Below are positions 1 through 9,365 of a DNA stretch of 32,075 bases, one piece after another. The position numbers and the translations under genes are program-made. Numbering within the stretch: position 1 is the stretch's first letter; each line of letters begins with the position of its first letter. The notes beneath the pieces were generated by a model. The model was not told the DNA's origin. It worked only from the letters and a program-made list of their open reading frames with translations, and made no database searches. This DNA is from Chloroflexota bacterium (GTDB lineage: Bacteria; Chloroflexota; Anaerolineae; Caldilineales; Caldilineaceae): assembly GCA_030058085.1 (NCBI GenBank), contig JASGTU010000100.1, positions 1-32,075 of the forward strand, given 5' to 3'.

Positions 1-2
1 TG

Positions 3-257
3 ATCGGGATGGTGACGACGAGCACGCTGGTCGCCTATACGTTATACAGCTTCGAGGCGACGACGGCGCTGGCGGGAAACGGGCGCATGTTGTTGAGCGT
101 GCCGTTCGTCTTCTATTTCCTGGCGCGCTATCTCTATCTGATCCACGTGCGCAAGCTGGGCGGCGCGCCGGATGAACTGCTGCTGAAGGACAAGCCGCTG
201 CTGATCAATACCGCGCTTTGGGCCGCGTCGGTCGTGATCCTGATCTACGTTTCCTAG
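3..257 (+). CDS. UbiA-family prenyltransferase, C-terminal part (DPPR synthase-like)
   Basis: Only the last 84 codons or so are in the window, and the frame is open from the left edge. The fragment has two hydrophobic segments separated by a short polar loop with the pattern [16 protein letters not shown] loop of this kind (G-x-P-E/D-E/D-x-x-L-x-D) followed by a last helix is typical of decaprenyl-phosphate phosphoribosyltransferase-like UbiA proteins. Those integral membrane enzymes move phosphoribose from PRPP to a polyprenyl phosphate, for cell-envelope arabinose or related sugars. The catalytic aspartate-rich motifs would lie upstream and cannot be checked. The gene ends 30 bp before a strong hairpin terminator. 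The family is fairly sure; the exact substrate is inferred from one loop. Confidence 0.6.
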   Translation: MGMVTTSTLVAYTLYSFEATTALAGNGRMLLSVPFVFYFLARYLYLIHVRKLGGAPDELLLKDKPLLINTALWAASVVILIYVS

Positions 258-286
258 ACCGGCAGCGCCCAACATAGGGAGGGTAT

Positions 287-324
287 ACCATCCAGGAGGC
301 TAGGGAGCTTCCTGGATGGTTTTT
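287..324 (+). terminator. Rho-independent terminator after the prenyltransferase gene
   Basis: An 11-bp perfect stem (287-297 with 310-320) continues through a G-U wobble and three more pairs to a four-base loop, and ends in five T. It follows the + strand stop codon at 257 and ends just before the stop codon of the convergent minus-strand gene at 330. Its core is almost the same as the hairpin at 27670-27706. Confidence 0.85.
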
Positions 325-329
325 GTAGC

Positions 330-2189
330 CTATTCCTCTTGAATAAAGGCGGACCAGCGACCTTCCATGCCGTCTTCGGTGACACCGTAGAAGACGCGCA
401 TACCGCCGTTCTCGCGCATCGCCAGGTCATAGCGACGTTTGCCGGCGCGGGTTTCGGCGTGTACGAGGCCAATATTGCCGCTCCACTGCACAGCGGACGA
501 GTCTGCGGGGTGATCTTCGTGTCGCTGGATGGCGTAGTTCCACAGCTTTCGGGCGCCTTTGCGCGTGACGTTCTTGATGACGCGGCCGTTACGCAGGTCG
601 CGGATGCTGTGATAGGTGACGCCGTTGCGCTCTTCGGTGTCGACGATCTCTACGCCGATTTGCGGCAGGTAGAACGCATCCTCTGTGTCTTGGACGTCCG
701 GCTGCTTTCCGGCGGGCTGCGCCGTTGCGCCGCCACGCGAGCGACCGTTGCTGCGCGCCTGCTGCGACCGGCCTTGGCTTCTGCCTGACTGACGGCTGGA
801 CGATCCGCCCCTGCCTGGGCGGCTTGACTGATCGTCCAGCACTTCGGAGATTAAGCCGATCAGTTCGTCGCGCACGGCGATGGAGCTTTCGGTCTCATCG
901 CGCACATAGTACTTGTACTCGTCGAGGCAGTAGGGCCGGTCCGGGCCTTTGGGCACCTGGATGCGCAGCACCTTTGCCCCGCCGCTCTGCACCGTGTCGA
1001 AGCGAACGTCCAGCGGCGGTGTGAGGCGCTCGTTGAGCGCGTCTAGGATCGCTTTCTGGGTTTCCGCCGGGCGCACTAGGCCGGCGGCTTTCGTCCGACG
1101 GCTGCTGGCGCCCATTCCGACGAAAATGGACCCGCCCATCGTATTGGCGAAGGCGCAGATGTCGCTGAGGATGGCGGTGAGGCGCCCGCCGCGCTGGCTG
1201 GCGGACTCGTGGAAGCTCTGGACGATGCTGGGGCCTTCTTCACGCGCCGCGACCAGGGAATCGAACGGCTTGTCTTGGGGTCGGGCCGGGCGAGTGCGGT
1301 CGAACTGCTTGCTGCGCAGGACGGCGGCGATAGCCTCGAAGGAAGGTTCTTCCAATAGGAACTCGGTGGCGCGGTCGCCAATCCCCAGCCGTTTAGGGTT
1401 CTTGGGGTCGGCGGTGATGCGGTGGGCGTCGCTGCCCTGGATGCAGTGCATGCGCCGCGGGTATTCGACCTTGCTGCCATTGAAGAAGCGCGCGGTAGAA
1501 CGGCTGGCGCGATCCAGGTCGGTCACCTCCAGCGCATCCAGGTTCGGGTCTTGGGTGTAGGCGATCTTGGTTTGGCCGCCGAACGGGAAATTGCGCATGG
1601 CGACGCCATGCGTGCTGTTGGCGTGGGCCGCGATGACCAAGCCGCCGGCCTCATGGATGATGCGGTAGGCGGTGAGGACGTCCGTGCTGGCGCCTGTTTC
1701 GGTTGACCCGCTGTCCAGCTTGTCAGCCGGGACATTCAGGGTCAGCAGCACGTGCTCTAGATGGCGGATCGAAGTTTCCGGGGGGAACAGGGCCAAAATA
1801 TGGAAGCCGAACGTGGCGGTAAATTCAAAGCCCGGCAGGACCAGAACTTGGTTAGCCAGTTCGCGCCATTCGGCCAAACGGCCCCGTTCCTCATCAGTCA
1901 AACGGCCAGAGGCCTCCAGGCTGGTCAACCATTCAATTTCCCGGCGGATAGCTCCGACGCCTGCGACGGTGTTGTGGTCGGTGATCGCCACGATGTCGAG
2001 GCTTTGCTTGGCTACGGCCCGCATCCAATCCAAATAGCTTACTTGCGGGATTTCGTAGTCATGCGAAGCTGGCGTATGCAAGTGCAAATCTGTCTTATAC
2101 CACTTGCGCTGCCCTTTGCCGGCGTCGGTTGACGGCGAACCGTTCGGAGACGCCTGGCGACTGTTATTTGGTTTGTGTCTTCTGCTCAC
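330..2189 (-). CDS. PHP-domain phosphoesterase fused to an AlbA_2 (Schlafen-type) domain
   Basis: A 619-residue soluble protein with at least three parts. Residues 30-300 are a PHP domain with the metal-binding motifs DLHLH (34-38), ITDHN (69-73), a Glu in PGFEF, AAHAN (His189) and GSDAHR (252-257). Residues 310-447 look like an AlbA_2/Schlafen-type putative nucleic-acid-binding domain, with [14 protein letters not shown] near 347-360 and a YYVR motif near 427. Residues 453-500 are a disordered linker rich in Ser, Arg, Gln and Gly. Residues 503-616 are a C-terminal domain I do not recognise. PHP domains hydrolyse phosphoesters, including nucleic acids. The AlbA_2 partner suggests a nucleic-acid substrate, but this is inference. 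The start is GTG at 2189, because an in-frame stop lies just upstream and GGAG sits 10 bp before it. It lies 150 bp downstream of lon on the same strand and has its own promoter and operator-like palindrome. Confidence 0.8.
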   Translation of the reverse strand: MSRRHKPNNSRQASPNGSPSTDAGKGQRKWYKTDLHLHTPASHDYEIPQVSYLDWMRAVAKQSLDIVAITDHNTVAGVGAIRREIEWLTSLEASGRLTDEERGRLAEWRELANQVLVLPGFEFTATFGFHILALFPPETSIRHLEHVLLTLNVPADKLDSGSTETGASTDVLTAYRIIHEAGGLVIAAHANSTHGVAMRNFPFGGQTKIAYTQDPNLDALEVTDLDRASRSTARFFNGSKVEYPRRMHCIQGSDAHRITADPKNPKRLGIGDRATEFLLEEPSFEAIAAVLRSKQFDRTRPARPQDKPFDSLVAAREEGPSIVQSFHESASQRGGRLTAILSDICAFANTMGGSIFVGMGASSRRTKAAGLVRPAETQKAILDALNERLTPPLDVRFDTVQSGGAKVLRIQVPKGPDRPYCLDEYKYYVRDETESSIAVRDELIGLISEVLDDQSSRPGRGGSSSRQSGRSQGRSQQARSNGRSRGGATAQPAGKQPDVQDTEDAFYLPQIGVEIVDTEERNGVTYHSIRDLRNGRVIKNVTRKGARKLWNYAIQRHEDHPADSSAVQWSGNIGLVHAETRAGKRRYDLAMRENGGMRVFYGVTEDGMEGRWSAFIQEE

Positions 2190-2235
2190 AGATTTTCAAC
2201 TCCACTCCTTTCGGACAACAAAATCTAGAAAACGA

Positions 2236-2255
2236 TGTGACAATTACTTGACACA
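2236..2255. promoter_or_regulatory. Operator-like imperfect palindrome at the PHP gene promoter
   Basis: TGTGACAATTACTTGACACA is a 20-bp imperfect palindrome in which 8 of 10 positions pair between the half-sites. It begins about 5 bp downstream of the minus-strand -10 box, so it covers the likely transcription start. That is a classical place for a repressor. A second small inverted repeat (CACA-N4-TGTG, 2274-2285) lies between the -10 and -35 boxes. The binding protein is unknown. Confidence 0.4.
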
Positions 2256-2260
2256 GGGTT

Positions 2261-2288
2261 ATTATACCCGCGTCACAAAAATGTGCAA
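2261..2288 (-). promoter_or_regulatory. Sigma-70-type promoter of the PHP/AlbA_2 gene
   Basis: Read on the minus strand there is a perfect TATAAT at 2266-2261. A weaker TTGCAC -35 lies 16 bp upstream at 2288-2283. The predicted leader runs about 65 nt to the GTG start at 2189. This suggests the gene can be transcribed separately from lon. Confidence 0.5.
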
Positions 2289-2339
2289 CAAGCTGGCGGC
2301 TTGCATGGCAGGTAGGCGCCATGACGTCGACGCCATGCC

Positions 2340-4898
2340 CTATAGGGCGGCGACGGATTCGCCGATCTCCCCGGCGGGCAGCCCGTTGTGGTCGCCGTCA
2401 GGTTGTGGCGCGGGGGCGAGCGCGGCGCGCAGCACCTCGTCCACCGTGTCGACGAGGATGAACTCCATCTGCTCGCGCACCGGCGCGGGCACTTCGTCGA
2501 GATCGGCTTCGTTGTGCTTGGGCAGGATGATGCGCTTCAGCCCAAAGCGCGCGGCGGCCAAAATCTTCTCCTTGACGCCGCCAATGGGCAGCACTTTACC
2601 GCGCAAGGTGATCTCGCCCGTCATGCCGGTGTAGGGCTGTACTGGTCGACCGGTGAGCAGGCTGGCGAGCGCGGTCGCCATGGTGATGCCCGCGCTGGGG
2701 CCGTCCTTGGGGATGGCGCCGGCGGGGATGTGCAGGTGGATGTCCGACTTGCGAAAGAAGTCAGGGTCGATATCCAGCGCGGCGGCGCGGCTGCGCACAT
2801 AGCTCAGCGCGGCCTGGGCGCTCTCCTTCATGACGTCGCCCAACTGCCCTGTGACGGTGAAGCCCTTTTCGCCGGGGACGCGCGTCGCCTCGAAGAACAT
2901 GATGTCGCCGCCGGTGACAGTCCAGGCTAGGCCGATAGCCACGCCGGGCAACTCGGTGCGTTCGGTGACTTCTTCGCTGTGGAATTTGCGCCGGCCCAAG
3001 TATTGCGGGATGGCGGCGGCGTCGACGACGGTTTTCGGCGCGGCCTCGCCGGCGGCGACCTGGGCGGCAAGCTTGCGGCAGATCTTGCCAATCTGCCGTT
3101 CGAGATTGCGCACACCCGCCTCGCGCGTGTAGCCCTGCACGATCTCGCGCAGCGCGTCCTCCTCGATCTGTACCTCGCCGCCCTTGAGGCCGTTCTCTTT
3201 GATCTGCCGCGGGATCAGATAGCCCTGGGCGATCTTGACTTTCTCGTCCTCGGTGTAGCTGCTGAGCTGGATGATCTCCATGCGGTCCTGCAGGGGGCTG
3301 GGCACGGTATCCAGCACGTTGGCGGTGGTGATGAACATGACCTGGCTGAGATCGAAGGGCACATCCAGGTAGTGGTCGCGGAACTCGCGGTTCTGTTCCG
3401 GGTCGAGCACTTCCAGCAGGGCGCTGCTGGGGTCGCCGCGGAAGTCGCGGCCCAGCTTGTCCACCTCGTCGAGCATGAAGACGGGGTTTCGGCTCTCGAT
3501 GCGGCGCAGGCTTTGGATGATGCGACCGGGCATGGAGCCGATGTAGGTGCGGCGAAAGCCGCGGATTTCGGCCTCGTCACGGATGCCGCCGAGGGCGAGA
3601 CGCACGAACTTTCGGTTCATGGCGCGGGCGATGCTGATGCCGAGGCTGGTCTTGCCCACGCCGGGCGGGCCGACAAAGCAGAGGACGACGCCTTCGCGCT
3701 CGCGGCGGATCTGGTCGTGGATGTCGTCGGGGTCAGGCTGGTCGTCCTTGCGCTCGGCGCGCAGCTTGCGCACCGCCAGGAATTCGAGGATGCGATCTTT
3801 GATTTCGCCCAGGCCGTAGTGGTCTTCGTCCAGCACCTGGCGGGCATGCGCGATTTCGAGGTTGTCCTCGGTCGCCTTCTGCCAAGGCAGGCTGACCATC
3901 AAGTCCAGGTAGGTCTTGATGACGCTGTATTCGGCGGCCTGAATGGGCATGCGGCGCATGCGGTCGAGCTCGCGGCGCGCCTCTTTCTCGGCTTCTTCGG
4001 ACATGCCGGCGGCGGCGATGCGCTCTTCGAGTTCGCGGATGTCGGCGGCCTGTTCGTCCTCTTCGCCCAACTCCTTCTGGATCGCCTTGAGCTGCTCGCG
4101 CAGGAAGAAGTCGCGCTGCATGCGCTCCATTTCGCCCTGGGCTTCGCTCTGTATTTTGCGACCTAGTTCGAGGACCTCTACTTCCTTGTGAAGCAGTTGG
4201 GTCAGACGAAGCAGCTTGTCGTAGATGCTGTCCATGGCGAGGATGTTCTGGGCCTCGTCCACGCTAAGGCGCATGCTGCTGGCGACGAGATAGGCGAGCT
4301 GGCGGGCGTTTTCGACGTTCATCGCCATGATAGCCAACTCGTCCGGCATCTGCGGTTCGAGGTCGACCAGGCGACGGAAGAGCTCCTGGACGGCGCGCAT
4401 GATGGCTTCCGTCTCGATGTTCTCCTCCATAACCTCGGGGATGATCTCGACGCGCGCCCGCAGATAGGGCTGTTCCTGTACGTATTCGAGGATGCGAATG
4501 CGCTCGAGGCCCTGGACGAGCAGCCGCATGGTGCCGTCCGGCGTGCGCAAGACGCGATGCACCTGTGCAGCCGTTCCGATCTCATGGATCTGATCGGGCG
4601 CCGGCTTTTCGACGTTTTCGTCGCGACTGGTCGCCAGGGCGATGATGCGGTTTTCGGGCAGGTTGTCTTCTACCAGGCGGACGCTGCGCCGCTGGCCGAT
4701 CGGCAGCGGCAGCCACATCATGGGGTAGACGACGACGCCGCGCAGAGGAAGAACGGGGAGATCGTCGGTTGTGATCTCGTCCGTCTTTTCCTTTTCGAAG
4801 CCGTAGCGTTCTGCAAATTCTTCTGATTCATACAAGACCTGGTCTTCTTCTCCCTCGTCCCATTCTTCAAAGTCGAAGTCCAGGAAATCACTCGACAT
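2340..4898 (-). CDS. lon: ATP-dependent protease Lon (LonA type)
   Basis: A cytosolic AAA+ serine protease that degrades misfolded and regulatory proteins. All LonA parts are present in 852 residues. The substrate-binding LAN domain starts at about residue 47 ([13 protein letters not shown]). A coiled-coil region spans about 245-315. Walker A is GPPGVGKTS (410-418) and Walker B is FMLDEVDK (474-481). The protease domain has the catalytic Ser in KDGPSAG (Ser735) and Lys in GGVKEK (Lys776). The first 46 residues are an unusually acidic extension before the LAN domain. The ATG at 4898 has a weak GGACGAG ribosome site. The 296-bp region upstream has a possible promoter and a tandem repeat; I see no CIRCE element. 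Confidence 0.97.
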   Translation of the reverse strand: MSSDFLDFDFEEWDEGEEDQVLYESEEFAERYGFEKEKTDEITTDDLPVLPLRGVVVYPMMWLPLPIGQRRSVRLVEDNLPENRIIALATSRDENVEKPAPDQIHEIGTAAQVHRVLRTPDGTMRLLVQGLERIRILEYVQEQPYLRARVEIIPEVMEENIETEAIMRAVQELFRRLVDLEPQMPDELAIMAMNVENARQLAYLVASSMRLSVDEAQNILAMDSIYDKLLRLTQLLHKEVEVLELGRKIQSEAQGEMERMQRDFFLREQLKAIQKELGEEDEQAADIRELEERIAAAGMSEEAEKEARRELDRMRRMPIQAAEYSVIKTYLDLMVSLPWQKATEDNLEIAHARQVLDEDHYGLGEIKDRILEFLAVRKLRAERKDDQPDPDDIHDQIRREREGVVLCFVGPPGVGKTSLGISIARAMNRKFVRLALGGIRDEAEIRGFRRTYIGSMPGRIIQSLRRIESRNPVFMLDEVDKLGRDFRGDPSSALLEVLDPEQNREFRDHYLDVPFDLSQVMFITTANVLDTVPSPLQDRMEIIQLSSYTEDEKVKIAQGYLIPRQIKENGLKGGEVQIEEDALREIVQGYTREAGVRNLERQIGKICRKLAAQVAAGEAAPKTVVDAAAIPQYLGRRKFHSEEVTERTELPGVAIGLAWTVTGGDIMFFEATRVPGEKGFTVTGQLGDVMKESAQAALSYVRSRAAALDIDPDFFRKSDIHLHIPAGAIPKDGPSAGITMATALASLLTGRPVQPYTGMTGEITLRGKVLPIGGVKEKILAAARFGLKRIILPKHNEADLDEVPAPVREQMEFILVDTVDEVLRAALAPAPQPDGDHNGLPAGEIGESVAAL

Positions 4899-5044
4899 AG
4901 CTCGTCCAATCTCTGCGTATTCGTCTCTAGATGCGGCATACTAAAACAACGCTGGGGCATTCTGTCACAGCCGGTCAGCCTGCTCCGTACGCCACGCTCC
5001 CATTCAATCCTGTCAAACCCGACGCTAGTCTAACATAATACGTG

Positions 5045-5073
5045 ATTATCTGCGGATAGTTCTGTAATGTCTG
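5045..5073 (-). promoter_or_regulatory. Possible lon promoter
   Basis: On the minus strand, CAGACA (5073-5068) and GATAAT (5050-5045) are 17 bp apart. They match the sigma-70 consensus in 4/6 and 5/6 positions. The leader to the lon ATG would be about 140 nt. No heat-shock-type operator is seen. This is a weak call. Confidence 0.3.
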
Positions 5074-5085
5074 CGCCGAACGCCT

Positions 5086-5145
5086 CCCTCGACGCTCAAT
5101 CCCTCGGCGCTCGATCCATCGACGCTCACTCGTGCCGTGCTCAAT
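5086..5145. repeat. Four tandem 15-bp degenerate repeats upstream of lon
   Basis: Consecutive 15-bp units begin at 5086, 5101, 5116 and 5131. They read CCCTCGACGCTCAAT, CCCTCGGCGCTCGAT, CCATCGACGCTCACT and CGTGCCGTGCTCAAT. The shared core is C-G-x-C/T-G-C-T-C-x-x-T. The array lies between the lon promoter candidate and the stop codon of the gene upstream on the minus strand, and is not in a reading frame that I can assign. Confidence 0.65.
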
Positions 5146-5194
5146 CGAGACGTGATGGAGGCGGATCGTGTTCCCGCAGGGGCGCGATGCGGCC

Positions 5195-6097
5195 TTAGTG
5201 CGGCTGTTGCGGGAAGTATTTGTCGCGCATGCGCTTGAGGAAGTCGATGGACTCCTTCATCTCGCCCATGCCGTTCATGCCGTCTTCGATGCTGACCCAG
5301 CCGTCGTAGCCCGCGGCGGAGAGGATGCTGAAGATCTTGTCGTAGTCGTTCAGCCCCTTGCCGGTGACGCCGTGGCGCAGGTTGGGCGAATAGCCGATCG
5401 TGCCGTCGCTCTGGCGAAGGTCGTCGAGCGTCGTCCCTTCGGCCAGGTAGCGGTCGCTGGCGTGCATGGCGACCACGCGATCGACTGTCCGCTCCAGCAG
5501 CTCAATGGGGTCGTCGCCGGCGACGATGGCGTTGGACGGGTCGTATTGCACGCCGAAGTGCTTGCGCTCGGGGATGGCGTCGAGGACGCGCAGGAAGACG
5601 GACATCTTCTGGGCGAACTCGACATATTTCCAGTAACCGTCCTTGTAGTGGTTTTCCATGCCGAGCACGACGTCATGCTCGCGCGCTACCGGGATCAATT
5701 GCTGGATGGCGTCGACCACCCACTCCAGCCCCTGTTCGAGCGGGACTTCGGGATAGGCCTGGCCGGACAGGATGCGGCAGACGGAGCCGGGGCCGCCCAT
5801 GCGGCGCATGACCCGGATCATGTCGGCCTCTTTCTCGATCTCGCGCTTGCGATAGTCGGGGTCAGGGTTGGTGAAGTCGGGCGAGCAGCAGAGCATGGGG
5901 ATGACGAAGCCGGCGTCGTGCGCCGCTTCGGCCACGGAGTCGACGAAGGCGTCTTCCCAGGTGGGGAAGAAGCCGACGTACATTTCCAGCCCTTCGGCGC
6001 CCAACTCTTTGGCCATCTCGATCCAGTCGAAGACGCTCATCGTGCGGTGCACGGAAATGTCGTCCAGGTAGCATTTGGGGAAGGCGGATATCTTCAT
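5195..6097 (-). CDS. Sugar phosphate isomerase/epimerase family TIM-barrel protein
   Basis: A 300-residue protein of the xylose isomerase-like TIM-barrel superfamily (AP endonuclease family 2 fold). The expected metal-site residues can be seen along the barrel: Glu in GMENHY, Asp and Asn in VQYDPSN, His in AMHASD, and Glu in VSIEDGMNG near the end. Such enzymes isomerise or epimerise ketoses or inositol derivatives, and the substrate cannot be read from sequence. I prefer ATG at 6097, which has AAGGGA about 10 bp upstream, over a TTG seven codons earlier. The dehydrogenase gene ends 72 bp upstream on the same strand, so the two likely form a two-gene sugar or polyol oxidation operon. Confidence 0.85.
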   Translation of the reverse strand: MKISAFPKCYLDDISVHRTMSVFDWIEMAKELGAEGLEMYVGFFPTWEDAFVDSVAEAAHDAGFVIPMLCCSPDFTNPDPDYRKREIEKEADMIRVMRRMGGPGSVCRILSGQAYPEVPLEQGLEWVVDAIQQLIPVAREHDVVLGMENHYKDGYWKYVEFAQKMSVFLRVLDAIPERKHFGVQYDPSNAIVAGDDPIELLERTVDRVVAMHASDRYLAEGTTLDDLRQSDGTIGYSPNLRHGVTGKGLNDYDKIFSILSAAGYDGWVSIEDGMNGMGEMKESIDFLKRMRDKYFPQQPH

Positions 6098-6169
6098 CGT
6101 CGTGTGTTCCCTTCGCAATTATTGTAGACGAAATCAAGGCGGAATGCGATACGAATCGCCGTGTCTGCG

Positions 6170-7186
6170 TTATAGCTCAAGGATGACCTTGATCAGGTCC
6201 AATTCGGCTTTGGCGAGGCCGTCGACCAGCGCGGGGCCCTCTTCGAGCGGGGCGACCTTCTCGAGCAGAGGCATGACGTCGATCTTGCCGCTGGCGATGG
6301 CCTGGATGGCGCGCGGGAACTCGGTGTTGAAGCCGTAAGTGCCGCGCACGGTCAGCTCACGCGTCACCACATCCTGCATGTTGAGTTCGATCATCTGGGC
6401 GCTGTTGCCGATCCAGGTGACGTTGCCGCCGGTACGGGTGACGGCATGGGCCTGCTGGACGGTGGGGGCGTAGCCGACCGCCTCGAAGGAGACGTCTGCG
6501 CCCAGGCCGCCGGTGGCCTCGCGTATGGCGGCGACGGGGTCGGTCTGCGCCACGTTGATGCACAGGTCCGCGCCCAGACGGCGGGCCATCTCCAGGCGAT
6601 GCTCGCTCATGTCGGTGACGATGATCTGGCCTGCGCCCTTAAGCTGGGCGCCGAGCAACGTCATCAGCCCGATCGTGCCCACGCCGACGATCACGACCGT
6701 GTCCATCAGGCGGATGGGCGTGATCTCGACGGCGTGCAGGCCCACAGACAGCGGCTCGACCATCGCCCCCTGCCGCCAGGTCATGCCGGCGGGCTTGGGA
6801 TAGACCATCGACGGCTTGACCACGAGTTGTTCGGCAAAGGCGCCGGGCATGTCCACGCCCAGGACGTGGCGGTTGGTGCAGATGTTGACCAGGCCGGCCC
6901 GGCAGTTGGGGCATTGGCCGCATGCCTGGAGCGGCGAGACGATGACTTCGTCGCCAGGCGCGTAGCCGGTGACCGCTGCGCCGGTTTCGGCGACGACGCC
7001 GCTGAACTCGTGCCCCATGATCATGGGCGGTTTGCGACGTCCAGTTTTGCCGATGTAGCCGTGGACGTCCGACCCGCAGATGCCCACGCTTTTGACATTA
7101 ACTAATAGTTCGTCCTCTTGGGGAGACGGTTCGGGAACGTCTCGCAGGGGCATGGTCATAGGGCCTTCAAAGACTAAAGCCTTCAT
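6170..7186 (-). CDS. Zinc-dependent medium-chain dehydrogenase (sorbitol/threonine dehydrogenase-like)
   Basis: A 338-residue NAD(P)-dependent dehydrogenase of the MDR family, cytosolic, that oxidises a polyol, sugar alcohol or similar secondary alcohol. Catalytic zinc ligands fit Cys37 (GICGSD), His59-Glu60 (GHEFSG) and Glu144 (MVEPLSVG). The structural zinc loop has Cys89, 92, 95 and 103. The Rossmann motif GVGTIG is at 168-173. The ATG at 7186 has AAGGA 9 bp upstream. The gene directly precedes the TIM-barrel isomerase-like gene, which suggests a paired dehydrogenase and isomerase step in carbohydrate breakdown. Galactitol, sorbitol, inositol or L-threonine are all possible substrates. Confidence 0.9.
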   Translation of the reverse strand: MKALVFEGPMTMPLRDVPEPSPQEDELLVNVKSVGICGSDVHGYIGKTGRRKPPMIMGHEFSGVVAETGAAVTGYAPGDEVIVSPLQACGQCPNCRAGLVNICTNRHVLGVDMPGAFAEQLVVKPSMVYPKPAGMTWRQGAMVEPLSVGLHAVEITPIRLMDTVVIVGVGTIGLMTLLGAQLKGAGQIIVTDMSEHRLEMARRLGADLCINVAQTDPVAAIREATGGLGADVSFEAVGYAPTVQQAHAVTRTGGNVTWIGNSAQMIELNMQDVVTRELTVRGTYGFNTEFPRAIQAIASGKIDVMPLLEKVAPLEEGPALVDGLAKAELDLIKVILEL

Positions 7187-7466
7187 GGCGGAGTATCCTT
7201 TTCTAGGTTATTGGGTGCGCACAAGCGGCGGCTGTGCATTGAATTGGGTGATCGAGCAATAGATTGGAAGCCGGGCCGATGGCTAGCATCCGGCGATGCA
7301 ACGCGCGGCAGGTCTAGAACAGCTACAATCATGCCATAGATCGGGCGGCTCACCAATCAGAGGCGGGCTGGGCGATTCGCTGGCGACGACAAGGCGAGTG
7401 TGGTACTATCGCTGCACTGGATGTCGGCTCAGTTGGCGAACGGCGCACTGCGAGGGTGCAGCAGGC

Positions 7467-9356
7467 ATGGGCATGACACGGGGCTTTTCGGGCCGATTGG
7501 GATGGCCGAGCTATCTCCTCTTCACGTTCATAACCGTCGCCGGCGCGATTCTGCTCATTACGGGCGCCGGATGGACGCTCGACTATCGGGGCGTCTGGGC
7601 GTTTAGCCATTTGGCCTACGTACCGGCGACGGTGCGTTGGGGCATGGGCGTCTTCGTCGTGTTGAGCGGCATTGTGACCGCCCGCCATGTCGCCCAACCG
7701 GCGGCGCGGGAACGTTGGTCACGCTATGCCAGCTTGCTGTGGCGAGTTCCGCGCTGGGCGACGCTTGCTGCGCTAGGCGCGTTGTTCTGGCTATTGCGCG
7801 AGCGCACGTTTCACGGGGATGCGCTCCTCAAGCTGCACCTTCTTTCGGCGGAGACGCTGCAGACAGACCCCTATGTGTGGAAAGAGCCGCTAGACAGTCT
7901 CCTCGCCTACTCGTCGACGCGCCTGTTTGACGCTTTCGGCCTGTCGCCGGAAACCGCGATTGCGTGCCTAAGCGTGGCTGCCGGCATCCTGTATGCGGCT
8001 TCTGCATTGCGCTTGGCCGGTCTGCTGGGCGGCGATGGGACCCAACGCTTGGCTTTCTTCGCCGGCCTGATGGCGCTGGGGAGCAGCCTGTTGTGGTTCG
8101 GCCATGTGGAAAACTATAGCTTGGTGACGGCTGTCACGCTGTGTTCCGTCTCGTTGGCGATCGCCTATCTGCGCGGGCGCGGACCTCTGTGGCCCGTCGG
8201 GCTGGCTGCCGGCGCCGCGGTCAGCGTCCATCCGCAGGCGATCTTCACGTTGCCGGCGTTGGCGCTGCTACTGAATCGGCGCCGGCTAGGCCAGGGCATT
8301 GTCTTGGCAGCCACTACAGCCGTCGTGCCGGCGTTCACGGCCGGCGTGCTCTGGCTGCTCGGCGTTCCGCCGCCGAACCTGTCGGGCGGCTATGCCGGCG
8401 ACGAGCAGCTCTTTTGGTCAGCGTCACAGGCTGTGCAGCCGCAGCGCTTGGCCGACGCGTTGAACAACCTCTGGCTGGTCGCACCGCTCCTGCCGTTCTT
8501 GCCGTTCGCCCTTGTGTACGCTATGGCAACAGCCAGGGTCCGGCGGGACCGGGTTTTTGTCTACCTAACGGCGCTGATGGCGGGGCTTCTGGTCTATCAT
8601 TTTTCCTTTCAGAATGACTTGGCTCGCCAGAAAGATTGGGATTTGTTCGCGATTGTGGGGCCCGGGGTGACGTTATGGGTGGGTTACGTCATGCTAGCGG
8701 CGGACGGGCGGCTCCCGTCTATGTGGACGGCGAGCTTGGCGATCGGCCTGACGTTCGCAACGTTGTTCACGGTGTCATGGATCGGCGTCAACCACGCCTA
8801 TACGTTGATCCGCCCGGATGCGAACGCCCGCGAGTTGGCGGTGCGCTATCGCCGCGTCGATCTGTACGAACATCTGGACACGGCGCGCATCAGCCCTGCC
8901 GAGCCGATCTGCGCGGAAGCGACTGGCTGTGAGCGGGTGACGCGCGCCTGGTTTATCATGCCGGAGGATGGCGACAGCCGCCCGGTGATCTTCGCCCACG
9001 CACCTGCGGAGGTTGTCTTCCCCATCAATGTGCCGGAGCGTGAGGCGTTTTTATGGCTCAGCCCTGCGCTTGACCCCGAGGCGCGAGGGTGGGGAGGCGA
9101 TGGCGTGACTTTCGAGGTCGCGGTGCAGAGCGCGGAGGGGGAAGTCATGTTATGGCGCCGCCATCTCCGCCCGGACGAGCCAGGCGATATGGATTGGCAG
9201 GAGGCGAACATCCCGCTTGACGCGGTACTGGGGCAAGATATACTGCTTATCCTGCGCACCTTGCCCGGTCCGGCGAACGACAGCACAGCCGACCGCGCCG
9301 GCTGGGGGACGCCCTGGCTGATGGAAGCCACGTTGGACACGCGTTGGGTCGATTAG
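7467..9356 (+). CDS. Polytopic membrane protein, GT-C glycosyltransferase-like, with C-terminal jelly-roll-like domain
   Basis: A protein of about 629 residues. The first two thirds hold roughly ten to twelve hydrophobic segments. The first extracytoplasmic loop carries an acidic residue (FHGDALLKLH), and a late loop has the motif QKDWDLFA. Both features recall GT-C membrane glycosyltransferases that use lipid-linked sugars. The last 190 residues are soluble and beta-rich, with GDGVTFEV and GWGTPWL motifs as in jelly-roll modules found in extracellular carbohydrate-active proteins. I place the start at ATG 7467, because GAGGG lies 10 bp upstream and the membrane-like sequence begins there; the longer frame from 7296 adds only low-complexity basic sequence. 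The GT activity is inferred and the family is not certain. It lies divergent from the dehydrogenase operon. Confidence 0.6.
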   Translation: MGMTRGFSGRLGWPSYLLFTFITVAGAILLITGAGWTLDYRGVWAFSHLAYVPATVRWGMGVFVVLSGIVTARHVAQPAARERWSRYASLLWRVPRWATLAALGALFWLLRERTFHGDALLKLHLLSAETLQTDPYVWKEPLDSLLAYSSTRLFDAFGLSPETAIACLSVAAGILYAASALRLAGLLGGDGTQRLAFFAGLMALGSSLLWFGHVENYSLVTAVTLCSVSLAIAYLRGRGPLWPVGLAAGAAVSVHPQAIFTLPALALLLNRRRLGQGIVLAATTAVVPAFTAGVLWLLGVPPPNLSGGYAGDEQLFWSASQAVQPQRLADALNNLWLVAPLLPFLPFALVYAMATARVRRDRVFVYLTALMAGLLVYHFSFQNDLARQKDWDLFAIVGPGVTLWVGYVMLAADGRLPSMWTASLAIGLTFATLFTVSWIGVNHAYTLIRPDANARELAVRYRRVDLYEHLDTARISPAEPICAEATGCERVTRAWFIMPEDGDSRPVIFAHAPAEVVFPINVPEREAFLWLSPALDPEARGWGGDGVTFEVAVQSAEGEVMLWRRHLRPDEPGDMDWQEANIPLDAVLGQDILLILRTLPGPANDSTADRAGWGTPWLMEATLDTRWVD

Positions 9357-9365
9357 GCCAGTTGA

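Noticed and set aside
2979-4166. 395-codon open frame on + opposite lon
   Set aside because: It lies entirely on the complement of a clear Lon gene; long antisense frames are common in GC-rich DNA, and the sequence is low-complexity Ala/Asp/Leu without motifs.
5086-5145. Tandem repeats as a CRISPR array
   Set aside because: Units are directly adjacent with no spacers, only 15 bp long and degenerate; no cas genes are near.
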